NCBI RefSeq assembly: GCF_030929555.1 | Contig: NZ_JAVFVT010000008.1 | Coordinates: forward strand, 1-64,000 | From: Paenibacillus sp. LHD-117 | GTDB lineage: Bacteria > Bacillota > Bacilli > Paenibacillales > Paenibacillaceae | Length of the DNA: 64,000 nucleotides | Direction of reading: 5' to 3' | In this document: piece by piece, positions 42,545 to 51,674 of the stretch | Layout of the letters: every line of letters starts with the position of its first letter | Numbering within the stretch: the stretch's first letter is position 1 | The notes under the pieces: model-generated | What the model was told of the DNA's origin: nothing | The model's database searches: none | What the model saw: only the letters and a program-made list of their open reading frames with translations | Program-made: the position numbers and the translations under genes

Positions 42545-44380
42545 TCACTTCCTAATTAACTGCCAAGCCTGCGCAGCGTTGTTGTAATCTTCCCAGATTT
42601 GAACGTTCGCGCCGTTCGACGTGCTTCCTCCGGCAACGTCCAATGCTTTGCCGCTGTTCGGATTGATCAGCTTAAAGGCGCTGCCGTTCCAGATGATCGC
42701 CCAGCGCTGCGCGGGACTGCCGCCGTAGTCCTGCCAGATATGGACGTTCGTCCCGTTCGCCGTCCCGGTGCCCGCCACATCGAGCGCCTTGCCGCTTGCC
42801 GGATTCACAAGCTTGTAGGCTCCGTCGCCGAGGCTCGTGATGCGCCATTCCTGGGCGCTGTTGTTGTAATCGTCCCAGATCTGAACGTTCGTGCCGTTCG
42901 CGGTGCCGCCGCCCGCCACATCAAGCGCTTTGCCGCTGGCGGGGTTGATCAGCTTGTAGACGGAGCCCGTCAGCGCCGCAGGGACGGCCGGCGTCAGGTC
43001 GAAGAAGTCAAGCTCCGCATAGCCGGTTCCTTTGGTGAACCGGACCGTGTTCCAGCCCGCGTTCAGCCATGTCTTGATCGTGGACGTACCCCAGTTCTCC
43101 CAGCCCTTGTTGGTGACATGGAACGGAGAGGAGACGCCGTTCACCGTAATCGTCAGCGACGACCAGCCACCGCCGGACGTACCGTTCGCAGTGCGCGCGG
43201 ACAGTATGTAGTCCCCGGCTTGCGCCGCGTATACCGTATAGTCGACGAACGAGCTGGCCGTATCGATGTGGCCCGCCTTGCTGCCGCCTGAGCCTGTCGC
43301 GCTTGAGGATGCGTAGGCGCCGCCGCCGAAGGTGCCTTCTTCGCCTTCGTACCGGACGCGCTGCGATTCGCCGGACGGGACGGCAATTGGCGTATTCGGC
43401 GCCGCCGGCGCTCCGAAGTTCGGCGTGTTGTCGCCGTTCCATGTAAAGCGCTGCGCGCGGATTTCCCGATTCCAGCCGGCGTTGTTGTATTTCGCGACGT
43501 GATAGACGATCCAATCCTCCGTTCCGTCAGGAGACTTCGTGAAGGCGTGATGCCCGGGACCGTACAGGCCGTTGCCGGTGCTGAAGATCGGCTGCGTCCG
43601 CTTGCTCCACGAGGATGCTTGCAGCAAATTGCTGCTCGTGCTGGCGGTAATCAGTCCAAGGCAATAGTCGTTCGTCCAGCTGCCGCTCGCGGAATAGACG
43701 AGGCTGATCACGCCGTTCCTGACGATGACCTGCGGACCTTCGTTGACGTTCGGCGAATGGTTCGTCTCCCAGCTGTGGACGGGTCTCGCGATCTCCGTGC
43801 GGTTCGAGTCGACCGTCCAAGGATTGCTCATGTGGGCGATGTAGAGGTTCTGCCTGACATTCGTGTCGCCTTCCCAGCCCGACCAGATCCAATAAAGCTG
43901 GCCGTTCACCTGCAGCACGGTGCCGTCGATCGCCCACTTGTTGGTCGGATCGGTAATCTGCCCTTTGTTCGTCCATGTGCCTTGCATCGGGTCCGCCGAA
44001 GTGTTCTCCAGCACGTACATCCGGTGGTTGGCGTTGTCGCCGTTATCCTTGGCGTAATAAATGTACCAGGCGCCGTTCATGTAATGGATTTCCGGCGCCC
44101 AGACGTTGCAGCAGCCCGTCTCGATCACGCGGGACGCGCCGGCGTCGATGCCCGTCAGGCTGGCGCTCTTCCAGATCGTCACGTTGCCGCCCGTCGTCTT
44201 GGTGAAGTAATAGTAGCCGTCGGTATGCCTGTACACCCACGGGTCCGCGCCGTCTTGCACGAGCACGTTGTAGAAGTTGCTTTGATGGGTTGCCGCCGCG
44301 GCCGAGCCGTAGGGGAGGGCCAGCATGAGCAGCAGCAGGAGGACGCAGCCCCTTAAGACGGCTTGCTTCCAAGTTTTCAT
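42545..44380 (-). CDS. Secreted GH43 glycosidase with CBM and ricin-type lectin domain
   Basis: This 611-aa exported enzyme has a signal peptide (about 1-30), a five-bladed GH43 domain (about 32-330), a CBM6/35-like beta-sandwich (about 345-468) and a C-terminal ricin-type beta-trefoil (about 475-611) of three QxW repeats (AQEW, AQRW, AQAW). The GH43 catalytic set is visible: Asp46 (ADPWV), Asp152 (WAIDG) and Glu214 (NEGP). It is most likely an arabinofuranosidase, arabinanase or xylosidase. AAAGGAAG precedes ATG 44380. It is divergent from an intracellular GH43 gene, with a cre-like site between them. Confidence 0.9.
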   Translation of the reverse strand: MKTWKQAVLRGCVLLLLLMLALPYGSAAAATHQSNFYNVLVQDGADPWVYRHTDGYYYFTKTTGGNVTIWKSASLTGIDAGASRVIETGCCNVWAPEIHYMNGAWYIYYAKDNGDNANHRMYVLENTSADPMQGTWTNKGQITDPTNKWAIDGTVLQVNGQLYWIWSGWEGDTNVRQNLYIAHMSNPWTVDSNRTEIARPVHSWETNHSPNVNEGPQVIVRNGVISLVYSASGSWTNDYCLGLITASTSSNLLQASSWSKRTQPIFSTGNGLYGPGHHAFTKSPDGTEDWIVYHVAKYNNAGWNREIRAQRFTWNGDNTPNFGAPAAPNTPIAVPSGESQRVRYEGEEGTFGGGAYASSSATGSGGSKAGHIDTASSFVDYTVYAAQAGDYILSARTANGTSGGGWSSLTITVNGVSSPFHVTNKGWENWGTSTIKTWLNAGWNTVRFTKGTGYAELDFFDLTPAVPAALTGSVYKLINPASGKALDVAGGGTANGTNVQIWDDYNNSAQEWRITSLGDGAYKLVNPASGKALDVAGTGTANGTNVHIWQDYGGSPAQRWAIIWNGSAFKLINPNSGKALDVAGGSTSNGANVQIWEDYNNAAQAWQLIRK

Positions 44381-44428
44381 GAATCAACTTCCTTTCATTC
44401 TGGAATTAGCGCTTGTTATCCCGATTCA

Positions 44429-44442
44429 AGTAAGCGCTTACG
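44429..44442. promoter_or_regulatory. cre-like catabolite repression site
   Basis: AGTAAGCGCTTACG is a near-perfect palindrome that fits the CcpA consensus with one mismatch. It lies between the divergent secreted GH43 gene (start 44380) and the intracellular GH43 gene (start 44625), so CcpA could repress both. Confidence 0.55.
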
Positions 44443-44564
44443 AATATTGAAACATGCGGATCGCGCGGGAGACAGGACAATTTTATGCCGGATATAGACG
44501 GATTTACATGCTTTCTCTTCCAACGCCTATAAATATGTCCATAACGTCCAAAGAAGGGCTCTCC

Positions 44565-44591
44565 TTGGGATCGTCCGCATTCCGCTATAAT
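44565..44591 (+). promoter_or_regulatory. Candidate promoter of the intracellular GH43 gene
   Basis: TATAAT at 44586-44591 is a perfect -10. TTGGGA at 44565-44570 is a possible -35, but the 15-bp spacer is short. It is 34 bp before the start codon. Confidence 0.5.
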
Positions 44592-44624
44592 GGCTGATAA
44601 ATCACGAATCATGGAGGCACGCAC

Positions 44625-46585
44625 ATGCGAATGTACACGAATCCTTTGCCCGTCTTATCGAACGATCTGCAGCAATTATCGGCTCCCGGGTTATCTCCCG
44701 GCTACAATCCCGATCCTTATGTCCTGAAATTTAACGGTGAATATTACGCCTACGCGACGTCGAAGGAAGGCGTGAGCATCATGCGCTCCAAAGAGATGAC
44801 GGAGTGGACGCACCTTGGTTACGCCTATCGGGAGGAAGGGCGTTCCGATTATTGGGCGCCTGCCGTCTTTTTCGATAATGGATTGTTTTATCTCTACGTC
44901 TCGAACATGCCGCAAGGGGAAGAGGACCCGCATTTCCAATTCATGAGGGTCGCGGTCGCAGAACGCCCGGAAGGACCGTTCGAATATAAGTCGACGCTGT
45001 TCGATACGTTCTCGATCGACGCGCATGTCGTGAGGGACGCGGACGGCGGGCTTGTGCTGTTCTATTCGACGAACGAGACGTACGGCATCGACGCGCATCG
45101 CGCGGGCACGGTCATTCTGGCCGACCGCTTGCTGGACCCGTTCACGCTGGAGCGCAAGCCGAAGTTAATCGTACGGCCGACGCTGGACGAAGAGATTTTC
45201 GCGGAGAACCGGTTCGGCGACGGAAGGGACTGGCATACGATCGAAGGGGCTTTCCATCTGAAGAGGGGCGGCAAACATTACGTCATGTACAGCGGCAACG
45301 CGTTCACCAGCCCGTATTATTACATCGGCTACAGCGTGGCCGATCATGCGGAAGGCTGCTCGCTGACGGAACTGGAGTGGCACAAGCATCCGGACGAAGA
45401 GACGTACGAGCCGCTGCTAAGGCAGAACGGGAGCGTGGAGGGCGTCGGCCATAACAGCGTCGCGAAGGCGCCGAACAACGTGGACGATTGGGTGGTCTAC
45501 CATGGGCGCGAAGTCCGAACGGACGGGCAGCCGGATGAAAGCGAGCGCAGGCAGATGCGGATCGATCCGCTGCTCTGGCAAGGGGAGCGTATGTGGGTGC
45601 CCGGACCGACGTACGACGCGATGCCGGCTCCAGCACTGCCGTCCTTCAGAGATTTATTCGACCGGCCGGATTCCCCGGACATCGGCCGGGGATGGACGAC
45701 GGATGGCGGAGAATGGGCAATCGAGGGCAGCAGTCTGCTCCAGCATAGCCGCGTCGGCATCGGGCGGGCGTATCTCGATGCCGCATATCCGCATGCGGTA
45801 TTGGAATTAAACGTAAAGTGGGAGCGCAGCCACATGGGCGGATTGTACGGCGCCGTGCTGCGCGCCGCGGATGATCGCAGCTTCGTGGAGGTGCTGTTCG
45901 ACGTTGGCAAGCGGACGATCGGCGTGTACGAAACGGTGGGGGGCATCAAGCTGGAGGCGCAGGTTAAGCAAGTGCCCGGTATTTACGATTCGATGTTTAT
46001 CATCAGCTGTTGGTCCATGCGGCAGGCCGTTCGCTTCGCGTCGAGCTGGACGGCATCGGGTTGTTGACGTATATATGCTCGTCGACGGCTGCCCGTTACG
46101 GCCTTGCAACGCATTACACGTCCGCTCGTTATGCGGGCATCGCGCTAACCGGCGCGCTTTCCTTCCGCGAAGCGGGCGCGGCGGCTTGCGCGGACGTCTT
46201 GAGCCCTGCGAGCGGCGACTGGCGCGCGGAGGGGGATTATCTGATCGGCGTGCCAGCAGCGGAAGGAAGCGCTTCGTTAACCGCCCGCAATCCGTTCCCG
46301 GGCGAAGACTCGGCCTGCCGTTTCGATATCGGAGGGAGGTTGGAGGAGGTTGCGTTCGCACTGCAGATGCCCGATGGCGGCTCGCGCAGCATCGTCGTTC
46401 CGGCCCTGACGCTTGCGAATGCCGGCACGCTGCATATTCGTCACGAAGGCGGCAAGCTGCTCGTCTTGGTGGATCGCGAGCTTGCCGTTTCGGAGGATGC
46501 GGCAGAGGCGTTGATCGCGTTGACGGTGTCTTCCAGCCGCCAAATCCGGCTGCAAACTTTGGAATGGACGGCGCTAGGGACCTAA
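44625..46585 (+). pseudogene. GH43 glycosidase with a frameshift in its C-terminal domain
   Basis: The first frame (44625-46067) encodes a leaderless, cytoplasmic GH43 domain with Asp30 (NPDPYV), Asp132 (SIDAHV) and Glu207 (TIEGAF), then a DUF1349-like beta-sandwich. Near 46000 the expected sequence leaves this frame: after SMF it continues in another frame as HQLLVHAAGRSLRVELDG and runs to 46585. One base missing, or two extra, near TTTATCATCAG would explain it. The catalytic domain is intact, so the shortened 480-aa product could still work. A sequencing error or a natural frameshift mutation are both possible. GGAGG lies 7 nt before ATG 44625. The enzyme likely acts on imported arabino- or xylo-oligosaccharides. 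Confidence 0.75.
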
Positions 46586-46603
46586 AAATTTGTCCATAGC
46601 ATC

Positions 46604-46623
46604 AAAAAATGCGGCATTTTTTT
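46604..46623 (+). terminator. Weak AT-rich hairpin before the binding-protein gene
   Basis: AAAAAATGC and GCATTTTTT form a perfect 9-bp stem around one base, with a T-run. The stem is AT-rich, so termination would be partial at best. Confidence 0.4.
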
Positions 46624-46701
46624 GGAAAGCCCCTCGGGATAAGATTGGTCCTAAGAAAGATCAAACGTCTTTCCAACCATCGACTAGGGGGAAATGAAGC
46701 G

Positions 46702-47982
46702 ATGAAAAAAAGAGTGACGGCTTGGCTATCGGTACTGACGGTATTCGCCATGGTGGCGACGGGATGCAGCAACAACGGCGGCGAGACGAACGGAGGCTCG
46801 GAAGGCTCATCCGATTCGGGCGGCAAGAAAGGCGAGAAGACGGAATTCCTGTTCTGGACGCCGTTCTCCGGCGCGGACGGCCCGTTCATGAAGGAGATCG
46901 TCGACAAGTACAACGCGTCCCAAGACAGTTACAAAATCAACTTCGTCATTCAGCCGAACGGCGAATATTACAAGCAGCTCGACGTTGCGCTTAGCACGGG
47001 CAAAGATCGCCCTGACCTGATGATCATGCACCTGGATCAAATTCCGACTTATGTGAACAAAGGCCAGCTGCAGACGATGGATGAGCTGGCAAGCGCAGCG
47101 GGCATCGACAAAGGCGCTTACGTTGAAGCGGCAATCAATTACGCTACGATCGAAGATAAACTGTACGGCATTCCGCTCGACATTCATCCGCTCGTCATGT
47201 ACTACAACAAGGATTTGCTGGAGGCGGCAGGCGTGATGAGCCCGCCGACGAACCGCGAAGAGTTCGACGCGGCGGTGGAGAAAGTGACGAACAAGGACAA
47301 AGGCATCTACGGTTACGTCGTTCCGACGTTGTGGCCGCAGCAATTCATCTTCCCGACCCTCGTCTGGCAGAACGGCGGCGAACTGTGGAACGGCAGTGAA
47401 GTCGCGTACAACTCTCCCGAGGCGGTCGAAATGATCCAATGGCTGCGCGGCATGGTCGACAAAGGCGTTTCTCCGGGCAACGTGCAGCAGGACGGAGAGA
47501 ATACATTGTTCCTTCAAGGCAAAAACGCGATCCAATTCAACGGCCCTTGGATGAAATCGCAATTCGACGAAGCGGGCCTCAACTACGGCGTCGCTCCGGT
47601 GCCGCAGATCGGCAAAGCAAAACAAGCGGTATTCGCCGGATCCCATAACTTCGCCATTCCGAAGGACGTTACCGACGAGAAAGTGGTTGCCGGTATCGGC
47701 GACTTCCTGAAATACGTATCCTCTAACTCCCTGGAGTGGGCGGAATCCGGCCAAGCGCTGGCCGCGAAGCCGATGCTGGAGAGCGCGGAATTCAAGGCGC
47801 TGCCGCAAAGCGCAATCGCGGAGAGCTTCTCCTACGTACAATTCGCGCCGAACGTGCTGAACTGGCCGACGATCTCCGAGCCGATCTGGGGCGAGCTGAA
47901 CAACGCGCTCCTCGGCAAGAAGGACGCTCAGAAAGCGATGGATGACGCAGCCGCGAAGTCGAAGCAAGCGGTCGGAAAGTAA
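46702..47982 (+). CDS. Sugar-binding lipoprotein of the CUT1 importer
   Basis: This 426-aa extracellular binding protein has a lipoprotein signal (lipobox VATGC, Cys about residue 18), a Gly/Ser/Glu tether and a type 1 solute-binding fold (FWTPFSGADGPFMKEIVDKYN). It delivers oligosaccharides to the two permeases encoded next. AGGGGGAAATG lies before ATG 46702; the frame is open to 46609. A strong hairpin between it and the permease genes fits the usual need for more binding protein than permease. Position within GH43 genes suggests arabino-oligosaccharides. Confidence 0.92.
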   Translation: MKKRVTAWLSVLTVFAMVATGCSNNGGETNGGSEGSSDSGGKKGEKTEFLFWTPFSGADGPFMKEIVDKYNASQDSYKINFVIQPNGEYYKQLDVALSTGKDRPDLMIMHLDQIPTYVNKGQLQTMDELASAAGIDKGAYVEAAINYATIEDKLYGIPLDIHPLVMYYNKDLLEAAGVMSPPTNREEFDAAVEKVTNKDKGIYGYVVPTLWPQQFIFPTLVWQNGGELWNGSEVAYNSPEAVEMIQWLRGMVDKGVSPGNVQQDGENTLFLQGKNAIQFNGPWMKSQFDEAGLNYGVAPVPQIGKAKQAVFAGSHNFAIPKDVTDEKVVAGIGDFLKYVSSNSLEWAESGQALAAKPMLESAEFKALPQSAIAESFSYVQFAPNVLNWPTISEPIWGELNNALLGKKDAQKAMDDAAAKSKQAVGK

Positions 47983-48012
47983 GCGGCCCGCAAGTAAACG
48001 CAAGAGCGCTGG

Positions 48013-48054
48013 AAGGACGGGAATCGGCAGACTGGCTCCCGTCCTTTCTTTTTT
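48013..48054 (+). terminator. Intra-operon terminator-like hairpin
   Basis: AAGGACGGGA and TCCCGTCCTT form a perfect 10-bp stem followed by TCTTTTTTC. It lies between the binding-protein gene and the permease genes and would lower permease transcription by partial termination. Confidence 0.8.
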
Positions 48055-48102
48055 CTTCATGATCAGTAAGCGACACGTCAGTTTCGTTGGAGGGATTCGA
48101 GA

Positions 48103-49002
48103 ATGAGAACGACTTGGTTGTCCAGGTTCACCTCGGCATTGTTCGCTTTGCCGTATACCGTATGTTTCGCCATGTTCCTGCTGTTTCCGATCGGATACGG
48201 CGTCTATATCAGCTTCCATGACTTCGAATTGTTGTCCGAGGAGCATCCGTTTGTCGGGCTTAGCAACTATATCGATATTTTCACCGGGGGGACGTACGAG
48301 AACAGCGTCTTCTTCCGCGGGCTCTGGGCGACAGCCCAATTCGTCCTGTTCTCCGTGCCTCTGCTTATTCTAGTCGGGCTCGGTCTCGCGTTGCTCGTCA
48401 ATCAATTGCCGGGCCGCATCCGCGGGTTGTTCCGGACGTTCTACTTCATGCCGTACGCGATCTCGGCATCCGTCATGGCGGTCATCTGGCTCATGATGTT
48501 CGACACGAACGCGGGTTTCATCAACAGCATGCTGATGAAGCTGAATCTGGATACGATTCCATGGCTGACGGACACGCCTTGGGCATGGGTCTCTCTAATC
48601 GCCACGACGCTTTGGTGGACAATCGGGTTCAACATGATCATCTTCATCAACGCGCTGAACGAAGTGCCCGAGGACTTCTACGAAGCGGCTTCGATCGACG
48701 GGGCGACGGCTTGGAACAAGTTCGTCCATATTACGCTGCCGTCCATCCGGCCGGTCATGCTGTTCATCATGATTACGTCTACGATCGCTTCCTTCAACGT
48801 ATACGCGCAGCCGTTCCTGCTCACCCGTGGCGGCCCCGGCGATTCGACGAAGGTGCTGCTGATGAACGTGCTGGACCAAGCTTTTATCCGCAAAGAAGTG
48901 GGAAGCGCGTCCGCGATGGCCATTATCATGGCGCTGCTGATCATGCTCATTTCCATCGTGCAATACCGATTGACCTACGGCCGAAAGGAGAGTGGCGTAT
49001 AA
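48103..49002 (+). CDS. Carbohydrate ABC transporter permease 1
   Basis: This 299-aa membrane protein has six transmembrane segments and the EAA loop DFYEAASIDGATAWNKFVHITLPSI. It belongs to the UgpA/AraP-like group of CUT1 permeases. TGGAGGG precedes ATG 48103. Its stop is 1 nt before the start of the second permease. No ATPase gene is present, so the system probably shares an MsmX-type ATPase. Confidence 0.92.
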   Translation: MRTTWLSRFTSALFALPYTVCFAMFLLFPIGYGVYISFHDFELLSEEHPFVGLSNYIDIFTGGTYENSVFFRGLWATAQFVLFSVPLLILVGLGLALLVNQLPGRIRGLFRTFYFMPYAISASVMAVIWLMMFDTNAGFINSMLMKLNLDTIPWLTDTPWAWVSLIATTLWWTIGFNMIIFINALNEVPEDFYEAASIDGATAWNKFVHITLPSIRPVMLFIMITSTIASFNVYAQPFLLTRGGPGDSTKVLLMNVLDQAFIRKEVGSASAMAIIMALLIMLISIVQYRLTYGRKESGV

Positions 49003-49003
49003 C

Positions 49004-49837
49004 ATGAACTCGACGCGCAAACTGCTGCTTATCCTGCTCGCATCCGTCATCGCCGCCATTTTCCTGCTGCCGCTGATCTGGATGATATCGACATCGTTCA
49101 AAAACGATTTTGAGGCGCTTGCCGGCCAGATGAATTTCATCCCCAAAAAACCGACGGTCGAAAACTACGTGGAAGGGCTCGCCGGCGAGCTTATGAACGT
49201 TCCGATCGTGCGCTGGATCACGAATTCCCTGTCGGTCGGGATCATTGGCACGGCGATCGTGCTGCTGATCGATTCCATGGCGGCCTACGCGCTCGCGCGG
49301 CTGTCCGATCTTCCGCTGCGCCGCACGTTGTTCGCGATGTTCGTCGCCTCCCTGATGATTCCGGGCGTGCTGACGTTCCTGCCGATGTATATGGAATTTA
49401 ACCAGCTTCGGCTCATCAATACGTATTCGGCGCTTATTCTGCCCTATACGGCGGGGGCGTTCGGCGTCTTCCTGCTATATCAATTTTTTATTTCGTTCCC
49501 GAAGGAGATCGAGGAAGCGGCCCGCATCGACGGCGCGAACAAGTGGCAAATTTATTCCCGCATTCTGCTGCCGGCTTCGGTGTCCATCATGGTGACGCTC
49601 GGCATCTTCACGTTCATGGGCATCTACAACGACTTCGTATGGCCGCTCTACGCGACGACTTCGCCGGAGATGCGCACGATAACAGCCGGTATCGCGCTTA
49701 TGGCGCAAGGCAGCTATACGCAGGCGTACGGCAAGCTGATGGCGATGACGACCATCGCGACGCTTCCCGTCATGATCGTCTTTATTCTGGGTCAACGCTC
49801 GTTCGTCAAGGCGATTACGCAAGCGGGCGTGAAGTAA
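49004..49837 (+). CDS. Carbohydrate ABC transporter permease 2
   Basis: This 277-aa membrane protein is the UgpE/AraQ-like partner permease, with six transmembrane segments and the EAA loop EIEEAARIDGANKWQIYSRILLPAS. ATG 49004 follows AAAGGAG by about 11 nt; an in-frame GTG at 48992 is too close to that site. It lies 13 nt before the third GH43 gene, which is thus part of the same operon. Confidence 0.92.
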   Translation: MNSTRKLLLILLASVIAAIFLLPLIWMISTSFKNDFEALAGQMNFIPKKPTVENYVEGLAGELMNVPIVRWITNSLSVGIIGTAIVLLIDSMAAYALARLSDLPLRRTLFAMFVASLMIPGVLTFLPMYMEFNQLRLINTYSALILPYTAGAFGVFLLYQFFISFPKEIEEAARIDGANKWQIYSRILLPASVSIMVTLGIFTFMGIYNDFVWPLYATTSPEMRTITAGIALMAQGSYTQAYGKLMAMTTIATLPVMIVFILGQRSFVKAITQAGVK

Positions 49838-49850
49838 GGAGAGCTGCGGC

Positions 49851-51599
49851 ATGAATGGCAAGCATAAACGGATTCTTCTATGGAGCGGGGCGATCTGGTT
49901 GCTCGTCCTCGCGATTCTCGGCACATGGATGGTGAACGAAAACATGAACAAGCCAAACAGAGCGATCGCTCCTTACGCCGGACACGGCGGCACGTTCAAG
50001 AACACGCTGGCAAGCATCGACACTCCGGATCCCAGCATCGCGTACAAGGACGGCTTTTACTACATGACGTTCACGCATAACGGCACGGACGTCATGATCA
50101 TGAAGTCGCGGACGCTGGACTTCAAGGACGCGGAGAAGAAAGTCGTCTGGTATCCGCCCGTGGACACGGCTTATTCGTCGGGACTGTGGGCGCCCGAAAT
50201 TCAGCATATCCGGGGAAAATGGTATGTTTATTTCGCGGCGGACGACGGCGAGAACGAGAATCACCGGATGTACGCGCTCGAAGCCGATACGGAGGACCCC
50301 ATGGGGAGTTACACGTTCAAGGGCCAAATTACGGACGAATCCAACCGTTGGGCGATCGACGGCCTCGTGCTGGAGCATGAAGAAAAACTTTATTTCGTCT
50401 GGTCGGGCTGGGAGGGCGACGTCAACATCGCGCAGAACACGTACATCGCGCCGATGAGCGACCCGCTTACGATCAGCGGGCCCCGCGTGCTACTAAGCGC
50501 GCCGGAGCTGGAGTGGGAGCGGGCCGGCGGGCCGCCGTATATTAATGAAGGCCAGTCCCTGCTGAAGAAGGACGGGCGCGTTTTCCTCGTCTATTCCGGA
50601 GCGGGAAGCTGGACGCCGCATTACAGTCTTGGCATGCTCGCCTTGAAGCCGGGAGGGGATCCGCTGAATCCTGCGGATTGGACGAAGTCCGAACAGCCGC
50701 TTATGGCGATGGACGACGAAGCCGGCGTATACGGCCCGGGCCATAATTCGTTCGCGGCTTCGCCGGACGGCTCCGAGGATTGGATCGTCTACCATGCGAC
50801 CAGCGGCATCATGGATGGATGGAACAACCGAAAGGCGCGAGCGCAGCGGGTCGCGTGGGGAGAGGACGGTCTGCCGATGTTCGGCAAGCCGCTTTCGCTG
50901 GACACCGCGATTCCGGTGCCATCCGGCAGCGGTGTCTTCCTCGCGGAGCACGCGACGCCGGTCGAAGGCGGCCTCCGCTTCGAAGGAATGCCGCTTGGCG
51001 TCGGCGCTGCGAAGGAGGCGCCACTGTTGCTCCATTACCGGAACGACTCCGGGCAAGAGGCATCCGCGCGGATCGAGTCCGAAGGCGGCCAGCCGGCAGA
51101 CGTCGCGCTTCCTCCGCTGGACGAAGGCGAGACGGGTTACGCGTATGCCGTGATCGGCTTCCCGGAAGGAAGCCGCAGCGTGACGATCGGCGGGCTTGAC
51201 GGCGGAGCGACCGTGACGGCCATCGAAATTCCGCGTTACGAAGCGGAGTACGCGCAAGGGACGGGCGGCATGCTGGCCGAAGAAAATCCGTTCTCGTCCG
51301 GCTCCGGCGTCATGCGCTCGAGCGGGGAAGAAGGCGAGGCAATTTCGTTCGCTTCTGTCATCGTGCCCGAGAGCGCGGAATATACGATTCGTCTCGCCGT
51401 ATCGAATCCGTCCGGCGAAGAGATGAAGCTTACGGTAAGGGCAGGCGGCAAGAAGACGACGGTCGCCGTGCCGTCGACGGAGCGAAGCGCGTTCCCGGTT
51501 TTGGAAATAAAAATGCCGTTGCGCGAGGGTGTCAATTCGATTACACTAGAGCCTACCGCGGCGGCAATCTCCGTCGATTACATGGATATCGTTCGATGA
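49851..51599 (+). CDS. Membrane-anchored GH43 glycosidase
   Basis: This 582-aa protein has an uncleaved signal anchor (about residues 8-27), a GH43 domain (about 50-345) and a C-terminal beta-sandwich region with CBM6-like sequence (about 460-582). Catalytic residues are Asp60 (PDPSIA), Asp170 (WAIDG) and Glu233 (INEGQ). Its GH43 part is clearly paralogous to the secreted enzyme at 42545-44380: both share the WAPEI, ENHRMY and FVWSGWEGD type blocks. GGAGAGC precedes ATG 49851. Held at the cell surface by the transporter, it would trim oligosaccharides for uptake. Confidence 0.9.
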   Translation: MNGKHKRILLWSGAIWLLVLAILGTWMVNENMNKPNRAIAPYAGHGGTFKNTLASIDTPDPSIAYKDGFYYMTFTHNGTDVMIMKSRTLDFKDAEKKVVWYPPVDTAYSSGLWAPEIQHIRGKWYVYFAADDGENENHRMYALEADTEDPMGSYTFKGQITDESNRWAIDGLVLEHEEKLYFVWSGWEGDVNIAQNTYIAPMSDPLTISGPRVLLSAPELEWERAGGPPYINEGQSLLKKDGRVFLVYSGAGSWTPHYSLGMLALKPGGDPLNPADWTKSEQPLMAMDDEAGVYGPGHNSFAASPDGSEDWIVYHATSGIMDGWNNRKARAQRVAWGEDGLPMFGKPLSLDTAIPVPSGSGVFLAEHATPVEGGLRFEGMPLGVGAAKEAPLLLHYRNDSGQEASARIESEGGQPADVALPPLDEGETGYAYAVIGFPEGSRSVTIGGLDGGATVTAIEIPRYEAEYAQGTGGMLAEENPFSSGSGVMRSSGEEGEAISFASVIVPESAEYTIRLAVSNPSGEEMKLTVRAGGKKTTVAVPSTERSAFPVLEIKMPLREGVNSITLEPTAAAISVDYMDIVR

Positions 51600-51674
51600 T
51601 AACGGTTACAATTCATGTCAACCGCACTTAAATCATAAATAGTCGCACGCATGGAGATGGGGGTTTTCCGTAAC

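Noticed and set aside
45871..46599. Third-frame open reading frame (242 aa) at the GH43 frameshift
   Set aside because: Arg/Ala-rich composition with no domain; the two frames that carry the beta-sandwich explain the DNA.
46807..48339. Minus-strand open frame (510 aa) across the binding-protein gene
   Set aside because: Antisense shadow spanning a gene end, a terminator and the start of a permease gene; no start signal and no motifs.
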